A program made the position numbers and the translations under genes. A stretch of 64,000 nt of DNA, from positions 35,929,652 to 35,993,651 of the forward strand of contig JASWHV010000012.1 of assembly GCA_030760725.1 (NCBI GenBank), written 5' to 3'. Below the pieces are notes generated by a model that was not told the DNA's origin, did no database searches, and saw only the letters and a list, made by a program, of their open reading frames with translations. This DNA comes from Neostapfia colusana (Eukaryota > Streptophyta > Magnoliopsida > Poales > Poaceae). This document shows positions 9,906 through 19,224 of this stretch, one piece after another (positions within the stretch are counted from its first letter, which is position 1; every line of letters begins with the position of its first letter).

Positions 9906-10929
9906 GAAACCCCCGGTTTGGATTAACCTTTTATAAGTTTTACTTTGTTTACATATGTCATATGAAGTGTGAATGTGCATTAGGTATAGGATGGATGGAA
10001 CCCCACTTGCATGACCAGAAATTTTCCATAAGAGTGAGGGTAGCGTCTAAGACCTCGAGTAGACAGGCTATGCTTAATGATTCATAGGACTTTGGTACAA
10101 GTCGAGTAGTTGGAATCTACTCGCGAGATAGGCTTGGGACACGCGGGTTCGGTTGAGTGATGTGAGATCACTTTAGTAATGAAAATGAGACTAGGCAGGG
10201 GCTAGGGCGCAGCAAGAGGGAGTCTTGTGTGCGCAGCCCTGTCCGTGTCGATTGAGGACCGATCCGTGTGCGGCCCACGCTGATCAAGTTTGAACATACC
10301 GAAGGCATATCGGATATATGGGCCCCGATAAACCGATGTAGCCTAAACCTCCGGGCATCGAGGCATAACGCACCGATTTATAGGTGTAGACTGAGGGCAG
10401 CAAGGTGGAAATCTGCCAACGGGCATAGAGAGATGCTCCGTGTGGGGAACCTCCTGCTCGTTTCGGTGCGACTGGTTCGACGTTTGGGCTGTTGGGTGAA
10501 AGGTTGTCCCATACGACATCGAGTGAGCGTGCTGTGCAGCTCCACGGGTGGGCGTACGTGACATGCTCTTTGGGTTTCCCTGCAGGTGTATATCGAGTCG
10601 ATTCGCCGTCCCTCGCGGTGAAGAGTACCACTTGGTCACTGAGTCGTGACGTAGACTAATGTATGAAATATGGTGATTCAATACTGCTGATTTGATATAA
10701 TTGCATTGCTACATGTGTGCCACCAAATATTGCTTACTAAATTTCAGATTCTTGAACTGTTAACTTGTTGCTAAAAGTTGAACTAAGGATGAACTTGTAG
10801 GCGAGTCCATTTGTTGCAATATGACCATCCTATGTCATGGTACACCTCATGTAGAGTTTCATGCTTAGGTGAGTCGGTTAAGCCTTGCTGAGCCTTCGTG
10901 CTCACGGTTGCTGCTTAAGTGTTTTTCAG

Positions 10930-11027
10930 GTGAGGAGCCACCCACGGACTCGGGGTACGAGTCCACCGGCGAGGGTTACCCTCCGTCGGGGACCACGGCT
11001 GAGTGGGAGCCGTACACGCCGCGCTGA
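10930..11027 (+). other. Putative LTR exon Y with stop codon (Gypsy A copy)
   Basis: After TTTTTCAG the frame (entered in phase 1 from X) reads GEEPPTDSGYESTGEGYPP, continues to AEWEPYTPR and ends at TGA (11025-11027), 98 nt in all. The acceptor has a pyrimidine-rich tract. Homologous, differently sequenced blocks in LTRs C and F keep the same phase, a WEP- or LEP-containing end and a stop. Confidence 0.5.
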
Positions 11028-12048
11028 GCTGAGACGTGCAGCTAGTGTGGGTTGCCCTAGGGCTGGGCAACTGACTTTTGCTAGATAGGCGGACGTGAGT
11101 TGTACAAAAGAAACTTCCGCTGTGTAATAAAAGACCCTAGTTTGTAACTGAGAAGTGTACTACTTTGTACATTCAGTTTGTTTTGCCATGTAATATAATG
11201 TGTTCTTATGATGTGTGCTGTCAGGTGTAGCATCGCGCGGCACCACCCTCTATGATCCTGGATTAGCGGATTCCGGTCCGCCACACTCGGCGTGGGACGC
11301 GTGTCCCCGGGGCCCACTCGCGAGTTTAAACTTTTCCCCGATTTTCAGATTTCCTTCAAACTTCAAATCCTTATAACTTTGGCTAGGAAGCTCCAAATCG
11401 AGTGAACCAAATTTTGTTGGATTCAGCTCTCTGGGCACTTTCCAGCAAATCAAGTTTCACTTTATGAAAACCCTTATTTCTCCAGAATTAATTCATCAAA
11501 GTTTAAACTGTTTGGAATTTTAACTGGAGAATCTTTTGGAGGAAAATACTGAAATTTTGCTGGGATGTTCACAAAAATATCCCTGAACTAACATAAAAAT
11601 TTCAGAACCATTGGAGCTAATTTAATCCACCTAATGGTGTGATTAGTGAAACTGTTCCAGAGAAAATAGAAAATGTTCAGAAACATTTTCAGAATTTTCT
11701 CTGAAATTGTTTAGCTCATATCTTTAGTTAGGAACCTCCAAATTAAGTGAGACCAATTCCATTAGAACCCTCTGAAAATCTAGTTTTCAGAAAGTCATAG
11801 TTTGTTTCATAAAAATCCTTAGAACACCCTAAAAGCCTTTAATTAAGGTCAAGTACATAATTAATTGTGGAGGGCTCAAATGAGCTTGACTGCAACTAAA
11901 ACTTGACCAAGTCTCTGTCTAGGTTGTAGCCAAGCCACAGAAAAAGTTTCATAGTCAGTGAGCCTGTCTAGTGGGACTTGTAAGCTTCACAAGTTTAAAC
12001 TTAATACAAATGCATTAAATTAATACATGTATTGCTTCTATCATGTAG

Positions 12049-12129
12049 TCGCTAAGGTCGAGGAGGAACCCGAAGTCCTAGACTTCGTTACTCCGGAGGA
12101 ACAGCTAGCCTACGACCAAGAGCAGCAAG
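12049..12129 (+). other. Putative LTR exon X (LTR C copy)
   Basis: The block is 81 nt after TCATGTAG and before GTAAGC, so both splice sites are canonical here. It encodes VEEEPEVLDFVTPEEQLAYD and ends in phase 1. Confidence 0.55.
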
Positions 12130-13218
12130 GTAAGCTCCGGTTTGCATTAACCTTTTTACAAATTTTTATTGTTTTGAGCACATACTTGTTTCCTTTATTA
12201 TTTGCATTAGAGTCTTGTTTGGAAGCCCCACTGCATAGCCAAGAGAATCATGGGTTGGGTTTAGGATTGCAAACCCCGTTAGCTACTGCATTGCTAGGAT
12301 AGAGTAGGATTCGGTACAAGTCGAGTAGTTGGAACTACTCGCGAGCATAGGCTAGAGGCACTCGATTCGGGTAGTGATAGCACATGAAACACATGGCAAG
12401 AAAATGACACCAAGCGGAGGGTAAGGGCAGCAGGACTTTGGGGCCTGTGTGCTGTAGCTCCACTTGTGTCGATTGAGGACCGAGCCGTGTGCGGGCCTGT
12501 TGAACAAGCTAGAACAGTACCGAAGACCTACCGGCTATATGGGAACCGGAAAACTGATGTAACTCGGGTAGCTGGGTATTGAGGCATTGCCCGTCGTTCA
12601 GAGGGTAGGTTCAGAGCTCGAGGTGTAAATCGGCTGGCAGCACAGAGATGCGCGTGCAGAGACCTCTTGCTCGGGACGATGGGACCGGTTCAATATTTGG
12701 CTGAGGGCAAAAGGAGGTTGCGTACGGCGTTCGTGATGGTTGTTGTAGGCAACATCGAGTACGGGCGTACGTGACGGGTTGTTCGGGTAACCCTGCAGGT
12801 GTAAATCGATTATAATTGCCGTCCCTCGCGGTCAGTGAGTACCACTTGTTCACTGTACCGTGACGTAGAAAGAACATGCTAGTTACATGTTAAAATGTTG
12901 CTGATTGAAAGATGGACTTGATTGCTAATGACTTGCTGTAGTTTAGAGCTAACTAAAGTTCATTTCAACTTTGGGCAAAGTACATGAGAGAAATGCGTTT
13001 CTTGTTTGATTGCGGCTCTCTCATGTACCTTAGCGTAAGGTTCTCCACAACCTGCTGCTAAAACTTGAAAGTAAGGTTCTACTAATTAGGCGAGTCCTTG
13101 CAAATGATTTTTACCTCATGTAACCCATCACCCCTCATGTAGAAGTTCCATGTTTAGGAGAGACGGGTCAGACTTGATGAGCCTTCGTGCTCACTGCTTG
13201 TGTTCGAAGCTTTTGCAG

Positions 13219-13307
13219 GGTTCTATGAGGAAGGGACTCCCGAAGAGGAGACGGAACCCCAGGAGGGGAATCCCGTCGAGTGGGAGTCGTGCACGCTGCA
13301 GAGTTAG
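13219..13307 (+). other. Putative LTR exon Y (LTR C copy)
   Basis: The block is 89 nt after CTTTTGCAG. Entered in phase 1 it reads GFYEEGTPEEETEPQEGNP, continues to VEWESCTLQS and stops at TAG (13305-13307). It differs strongly in sequence from the LTR A copy but keeps acidic character, phase and a stop. Confidence 0.55.
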
Positions 13308-13536
13308 TGTGCGTGTGTGCTAGCAAGGACACGTTCAAGGGCTGAACGTGGACTTGATGCGTAGTCTACGCCCGTGAGTGTAGACTGGACTTATTTTGAT
13401 GTAAACATGTTCATAAACTTGTTTATGTAATAAAATTTCGCTTCCGCTTTGTACCTTTGACGTGAGTTATCCGGTGCTGTGCAACGCAGCACCCCTCAGC
13501 GTGATCCTGGCTCGACAAGACCGCGGGGTCGTGTCA

Positions 13537-14705
13537 GCGCACCGGCAACAGAAAACCCTAGGGCTCCGGCGTGGTCGTGCACAGTGATTTCTCCACCAAA
13601 TGGTCAGTTCTTGGGCTCTATAGCACCGTGGGGGATCCCTCATCACTGGCATGAGCTCAAATCGGCTCAAGAATGGCTGCAAATAGGGACTCATCGGCGA
13701 CCTAGGCTGAAAATTGGTGCCGGCCCGAAATTCTCGAAGAACAGCGCTAAATCTTGATGATTTTCGATGATTTTTGATCCTAAAGGGGCGTGGGAGTGTC
13801 TAGATCATGTTTGTAGCTTGGCACACGTGATGGTGGACTGATCACGACGAATTTTGAAGATTGGTGAGGCTCGGTTCTAGGCATATCGAAGCAAAGAATT
13901 GCGAAATTCATCCCCAGCGATGCACGAAAGGAGAAGAGGGTTGCACCGTCGGTTTGCACACTTGAGGGCGCTCCGTTTTCGTGTAGACCATCGGCCACGA
14001 AGAGTCCTCTAGCAGGCAGTGACCGGGGAACAGTGAGGGTTGGCTGTGGTGAGTTTCTTCGGCTATGTTTTTGCTTCGAGCTGTGCGAGGAGATGATGGG
14101 GAGCGAGGAGAGCCGGTTCACAGGGAAGGCAGCGTATTGCTCCCTCTTTACTCGGTGTTCTCATCGACAGAGCAGGAGGTGGTGCTGTAGAGAGGCGGTG
14201 AGCACCGGGGAGCAGGAGCTGTCAGCTCTCGGTGAAGGACAAGCAGAGCACATCGTGGGAATTTCAATTGAGTCACTGTCCAATGGGGTCCACACAGCCA
14301 CAATTCTTTCTCTTATCCCTCAATTCAATTTAAAATAGCAAATGAGCTCCAAATTTGATAAAATTTGGAGGATAGGCCAAAAGAAATATGAGGAACACAA
14401 TGGTGCACTCAAATTTGAATTTCAGTGAAGTTGGAATTTGAAACTGAGATATTTAATTCAAATTCAAGTTTTCTCCCGTTTTAATTCCAACGACTAGGAA
14501 ACCTTTTCCAAATGATCTGAAATTTTCCGGGCTACCCGTGGATGTGTGGAGAACCAAATGGTAGCTTTAGATCTCCATGTTCAGGAATTTTTGCAAGTTC
14601 AAATTTAGACTTGGAGCTCACACTGCTAAATTCAAAAGTTTAAATTCCCTCTCATTTTGTCGGTGTGACTTGCAGCTCCACTTGCTAGAGTTTTGGGATT
14701 TCACA
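13537..14705 (-). repeat. LTR E: 5'-side part of a minus-strand Gypsy LTR
   Basis: Read on the minus strand it begins TGTGAAATCCC at 14705, like LTR F (TGTAAAATCCCC), and is cut at 13537 by LTR C, where its sequence resembles LTR D near 53640. It interrupts D's gag at 14706; GTCAT (14706-14710) would be one target-duplication copy. The rest of the LTR lies off-window. Nothing coding is supported in it. Confidence 0.7.
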
Positions 14706-15190
14706 GTCATAACTCACTCGGTGGGCTGCGAAGCACAGTAATTCACCCACCACGCGCTCACAGATCCCTGGAGCTGTTGGACCGCGAACTGAGTCTTGCG
14801 CTGCTCACTCACTTGGAGCAGCCCGAACTTCATCTCCATCGTGCGGAGCCAGTTGTCCACATCGAGGGGTTCATCCGCCCTTGAGAATACCGGGGAATGA
14901 GCAGCCAGAAAATCGGAGTAGGAGCTCTGTTAGCGCTCCTGACGATATTGACGTCTCTCTGGTCGAGACGTATTTACAATGAGGGTTTGCAGAAACTCCG
15001 TGTGCTGCTTATGAAATCCTGCCATCGCTGCCACAATGTCAGCCAAAGTAACCATTGGTGGTGGCGGTGGCGGTTGTTGCTGTTGCTGCTGCTGCTGTTG
15101 CTGTCCCGAAGAGTCCTCGGGAGGTTGTTGTGAGGTTTCTTCCCCCTGACTGGAACCCCCAATGTCTGGGTTCGCACGAGTACGAGTCAT
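14706..15190 (-). pseudogene. gag: Gypsy D Gag, N-terminal fragment
   Basis: The start ATG is at 15190 (MTRTRANPDIGGSSQ), preceded by TTTCAG. A polyglutamine run followed by a polyproline run comes next, then the retrotransposon gag domain (YSDFLAAHSPVFS ... DVDNWLRTMEMKFGLLQ ... AWWVNYCAS), closely matching Gypsy B gag. An in-frame TAA lies at 14930-14932 and a TGA near 14714-14716. The domain is truncated by LTR E after the WWVNY motif. About 160 codons remain of what should be a much longer gag. Confidence 0.85.
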
Positions 15191-15462
15191 TCTGAAATTC
15201 AAAACAGCAGCGATCAGCACATGTCATACTTAAAATTCCATATGAAACAGTAGGTATTGAAGTGACGCATGAATAATTTGCACAACATTCACATATATTG
15301 ATAAAGCATAAACTTTATATAAGATACATTAGTATCGGGTCTCCGAGAAGTTGTGCTCATGTCGTCACTACCTATACATGCACTACCGTCTACACGACAT
15401 GTCACTGATTACAAAAGTTTGGGTTACATCACCCAGCTGCCCTACTTGGCAACGGTAACCTC
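15191..15462 (-). other. Spacer between ORF0 and gag in Gypsy D
   Basis: An AT-rich 270-base stretch ends in GCTGTTTTGAATTTCAG immediately before the gag ATG, resembling a 3' splice site. No ORF is supported. Confidence 0.5.
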
Positions 15463-16435
15463 CTACTCGGAGTAGAATTCGACCTCTTGCAGGTCGTCCT
15501 CCTCCGGTACCTCTGCTGGTGGCTCTGGGTCTACAACCTCCTCTTCCGGCTCGGGTTCTTCCATTGCCGGAAGACCCAAAACCACAGGTACAGCACCTAC
15601 CACCGGTATGTCCATTACCGAAGGTACGAGGTCCTGCAACACGTGCACCTCGTCCATGGCTTGGTTGTAGTCATCTTCCCAGCCTTGCCCTTCCTCAATA
15701 GCGTCGTCCCGCTCTTGAGTAAGGACCTCGTTCTGCTGGGTCAGAGCCTGCACCTGTTGTTGCAAAGACGCGATGTCGACACGGCTTTTCTTCTTTGCCT
15801 TCTTCAGACGATGCAACTGATTATATTGTTTGTTCAGTCGCTTAATCGTCGGAAGGAGCACATTGCGGAGTGCGCTGTGAGCACTCTCAAAATGGTCTCC
15901 ACGGCTTGTGCTCTCCTTTAGCTTTGCAGCAAGACAATCCATATGAACAGCTTGGCTGTCCATCACAGCTTTTCCTGCCCTCAATTGGAGACTGAGGTTT
16001 GCCTCCGCGGGACTGTACCTTGGGCAACCCGGATCTGTTGCCTCCATGTACCCCTTCCCACATGTGATTAGCCCGTCCCTCCACCGGAATGAGCGCGTAT
16101 GGAGTGCCCTCCATAGATCTCACGTGTAGTTGGCAGAAACGCGACATAGTGTCGCGGGCTGCCACTTGCCACATTTCTTCTGTCTGTCTGCCTCTCACCG
16201 TAACGGTGAACGGCGCCCAACTGGGTGGCGTAGGCCCTGCAGGAACTTCGACATGGATTGACCACATATTGTTCCCCTCCTCGCTTTCTTCTTTGGCGAA
16301 GTACTGCGGCATCTTGTTGTATCCGAAATATTGAAGCATTTTCCTCAAGGCTTTCGGATAGCCGCTGTGGTGAGAACAGTGAGATTCCACCCACCCGTTC
16401 TCCAACTGTCTATTCGCTGTCATCCGTAGAAACAT
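15463..16435 (-). pseudogene. ORF0-like protein upstream of gag in Gypsy D
   Basis: Two overlapping minus-strand frames (15887-16435 and 15463-16047) look like one protein broken by a frameshift near 15990-16050. The N-terminal part (start at 16435 or, more likely, Met 16423, MTANRQLENGWVES) has Cys/His and aromatic residues. The C-terminal part has a basic heptad-rich segment (LKKAKKKSRVDIASLQQQVQ and onward), a likely coiled coil, then a Pro/Glu-rich acidic tail ending at TAG (15463). It lies between PBS and gag on the same strand. An ORF0 upstream of gag has, from memory, been reported for rice RIRE3/RIRE8-type elements; I could not verify homology. Gypsy B has no counterpart in its shorter leader. 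Function unknown. Confidence 0.6.
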
Positions 16436-17902
16436 ACTTGAGAAATGTCAAATATTTATTTGAACAGTAAACAATTGAGTTATAACATAAAACATGTCCT
16501 TGAGCTCATAAAACATGGAAACATAGTTCAAATTTAAACAAATTTGACTGTTGATCTGCTGTCCAATATGACAGCCCTGACCAGTTTCCATTTCTACCTG
16601 ATTTAGACCATGCTAAAGCAAAACCAATTCTGGAGCTCAACATCAATGTTAAAGCTAACTTCAATAGCTTTCCAGAAAGTATTTGCTTGGCCTATGATCT
16701 GTCCTGGTTCAAAAGTTATGAGATGTCAAAGTTAACAGAATTTCTGGAGAAAATCGGACAGCACCTCCCTGCTTGAGGTACTGATTTAATCCAAGAATTC
16801 TAATTAATTCCACACCAAACCTGACAAATCTTTATGTCACAAAGTTGTCACCCATCACCTAAACTTTCCAGAACTACCTCATTTTCTATTTTTAGAGTTT
16901 TATGCAGGAAGTTATGCTCAATTTACAGACAGTTACAGAGAGGGTTTGCTCTGCCCTGTTTTCTAGACAGTTTCAACTCTACTGCATTTTTCGATTGCTT
17001 AGGGGATGAAACACCTCTGTACCTCAACAGAAAAGTTGTAAAGCTCTTCCAAAGCTTTCGAGAAATGTATCATATGACCCAAACCTCGAAAGAACTCAAC
17101 CTCTAACCTCTGATTAACTTCAGCCTTAATTCTGCTGGAAACAGGGGACTCTGTCCTTAGTATCCTATCAGTTGAAAACTTGTTATCTTTGAATATCATG
17201 ATTAAGGGAAGAGGTTACAGCAAAGTTTTAATGCTCTAGATTAAAACTTTCAAGTTTTACAATGCAGTTGATCATTTAGTGGGGTGTGACATCGATGCGT
17301 CACCAGATCATGTTGGTACTACGTCCTCACAAAGAAAAACCTATACTGGACATAGCCGTTAGTTCAGTGGCACTAAGCATCACTCGCACACGAATGCTAC
17401 ATGTCTACCGTTTCATGGTTAGACTACCTGCAGATAACTCAAACAATCGTCAGACTCGGCTGCACACCGAGCCCGGTATCCATACAGTTTGTACACCCGG
17501 CCGTGATCACTCGCCCGGATGTTCTCAAGCCAAACACGCCTTGAGCTACATGTTCGCGTTACTGACCACGTGATGGGGTCTCCAAAATTGCCCAAAGCAC
17601 GCCAGCGACATACGTTGCTCGAATACCCCAAACTACATGAAAAATCGAGGAGGATATTAAAGCGGGTCGGGTTACCTGCCACCCGTGGGGCTCCACCCTT
17701 CAGCTCGTGCGCACTGGTGGACAGCGCTTACGTGCACCCCCAAGACATAAAGCGTCCTGAGATGCACGATTTTTCCGACATAAGTAAATAGGTTAGCATG
17801 TCACTTTATATACACTAATAACATCCTTATATGGGCTACTAACTCGTTCCTCACTGGATTTTTGAAAAAGATGACCTTTGTAGTGCGTTAAACCTCAAGC
17901 GA
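16436..17902 (-). other. Gypsy D 5' leader, no gene seen
   Basis: The untranslated leader lies between PBS and ORF0. A patch near 17555-17580 (GGAGACCCCATCACGTGGTC on the minus strand) also occurs in the Gypsy B leader at 30190, so the two leaders are related. No open frame of note. Confidence 0.65.
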
Positions 17903-17914
17903 GCTCTGATACCA
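17903..17914 (-). promoter_or_regulatory. Gypsy D primer-binding site (tRNA-iMet)
   Basis: The minus strand reads TGGTATCAGAGC, three bases inside the LTR end (…GGGGTCGTGTCA then GCG). It is complementary to initiator tRNA-Met. Confidence 0.9.
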
Positions 17915-17917
17915 CGC

Positions 17918-19224
17918 TGACACGACCCCACGGTCTTGTCGAGCCAGGATCACGCTGAGGGGTGCTGCGTTGCACGGCACCGGATAACACACATCAAAGG
18001 TACAAAGCGGAAGCAAAGTTTTATTATATAAACAGGTTTATGAACACTTTTACAACAAAATATGTTCAGTCTACACTCACGGGCGTAGACTATGCATCGA
18101 GTTCACGTTCAGCCCGTGAACGTGTCCCCCCTAGCACGCACACACACTAACACGGCGGCGTGCATGACTCCCACTCGACGGGGTTCCCCTCCTGGGGTTC
18201 TGTCTCCTCCTCGGGAGTCCCTCATAAAACCCTGCAAAAGCTTCAAACACAAGCAGTGAGCACGATGGCTCAGCAAGACTGACCCGTCTCTCCTATACAT
18301 GAAACTTCTACATGAAGGGTGATAGGTTACATGAGGTAAAATAAGTTGCAAAGGACTCGCCTAATTCGTGGAACCATACTTCCAAGTTTTAGCAGCAGGT
18401 TGTGGAGAACCTTACGCTAAGGCACATGAGAGAGCCGCAATAAAAAAAGAAACGCATTTCCCTCATGTACTTTGCCCAATGTTGAAAAGAACTTTAATTA
18501 GCTCTAAACAACAACAAGACATTAACAAGCAAAGTATATCTTTCAAATCAACAAACTTTTAACATGTATCCAGCCTGTTCTTTCTACGTCATGGTACAGT
18601 GAACAAGTGGCACTCACTGACCACGAGGGATGGCGATTATAATCAATTTACACCTGCCGGGTTACCCGAATAACCCATCACGTACGCCCGTACTCGATGT
18701 TGCCTACAGAAACCATCACGGACATCGTACGCAACCACCTTTCACCCGTTAGGCAAATGTTGAACCGGTCCAATCGTCCCAAGCAAGAGGTCTCTGCACG
18801 TGCATCCACAGTGCCATCGGCCGATTTACACCTCGAGGTCTCAACCTACCCTCTGAATGACCAGCTATGCCTCAACACCCAGCTACCCGAGTTACCGGTT
18901 CCCATTTAGCCAGTAGGTCTTCGGTACTGTTCTAGCTTGTTCAACAGGCCCGCACACGGCTCGATCCTCAATCGACACAAGCGGAGCTATAGCACCCAGG
19001 CCCCAAAGTCCTGCTGCCCTTACTCTCCGCTCAGTCTCATTTTCCTTGCCATGTGTTTCATTTGCTATCTTTACCCGAGTCGAGTGCCTCTAGCCTATCC
19101 TCGCGAGTAGTTCCAACTACTCGACTTGTACCGAATCCTACTCTATCTTAGCATTGCAGTAGATAAACGAGGTTTTTAATCCTAATCCCAACCCATAGTT
19201 TTCTTGGTTATGCAATTGGGTTTC
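17918..19224 (-). repeat. Gypsy D 5' LTR, segment 1
   Basis: This is the 3' part of the LTR (minus strand), beginning TGACACGACC on the plus strand beside the PBS and interrupted at 19225 by S2. Segment 2 is 52543-55160; total about 3.92 kb after removing the GTTTC duplication. Block Y is at 18147-18231 with a small deletion that breaks its frame. Confidence 0.88.

Larger units (their letters stand above)
4965..11285 (+). mobile_element. Gypsy A: Tekay/Del-like chromovirus, 3' half
   Basis: The segment runs from the middle of RT through RNase H, integrase, chromodomain, PPT (about 7425-7436) and 3' LTR (7437-11285). The 5' half is cut off by S1 and the window edge. RT-RNase H-integrase order is Gypsy; a chromodomain at the integrase C-terminus and a 3.85-kb LTR point to a Tekay/Del-type chromovirus. 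The right edge abuts LTR C in mid-sequence at 11286, so A is inferred to have inserted into LTR C. Confidence 0.88.
7437..11285 (+). repeat. Gypsy A 3' LTR (about 3.85 kb)
   Basis: The LTR begins TGTAAGGGCCT after the PPT and ends CCGGTCCGCCACA. A TATA-like GGTATAGATAG lies at 7696-7705. A GC-rich block at about 8040-9110 holds several unconserved short ORFs that I do not call. AT-rich sequence follows, then exon-like block X (9828-9905) and block Y (10930-11027), and an AATAAA-like signal near 11127. Its start resembles LTR D while its end resembles LTR B, so it is a mosaic. Confidence 0.85.
11286..13536 (+). repeat. LTR C: right-hand part of a Gypsy LTR
   Basis: The segment begins mid-LTR (its opening resembles 9053 onward of LTR A) and ends GGGGTCGTGTCA, the same terminus as LTR D in the opposite orientation. 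The missing left part is inferred to lie left of Gypsy A, off-window. No PBS follows, so it is a 3' or solo LTR. It carries block X (12049-12129, canonical GTAAGC donor at 12130) and block Y (13219-13307, ending TAG). It abuts LTR E at 13537. Confidence 0.78.
14706..19224 (-). mobile_element. Gypsy D: chromovirus 5' region (first segment)
   Basis: On the minus strand the order is 5' LTR (17918-19224, continued at 52543-55160 after S2), PBS (17903-17914), leader, ORF0 (15463-16435) and gag (14706-15190), which is cut by LTR E. Gag is homologous to that of Gypsy B. The remaining pol would lie left of the window. Confidence 0.82.

Noticed and set aside
10268..10681. Recurrent ORFs of about 97-115 codons, both strands, in the interval between blocks X and Y (also at 28709-29242, 42177-42548, 48053-48624)
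   Set aside because: They recur only because the LTRs are homologous. Opposite-strand frames cover the same bases, and the C, D and F copies break them.
11286..13536. LTR C as the 3' LTR of Gypsy A or as the partner LTR of Gypsy D
   Set aside because: A's LTR already ends TG...CA at 11285. C is in the orientation opposite to D and has no adjoining PBS or PPT.
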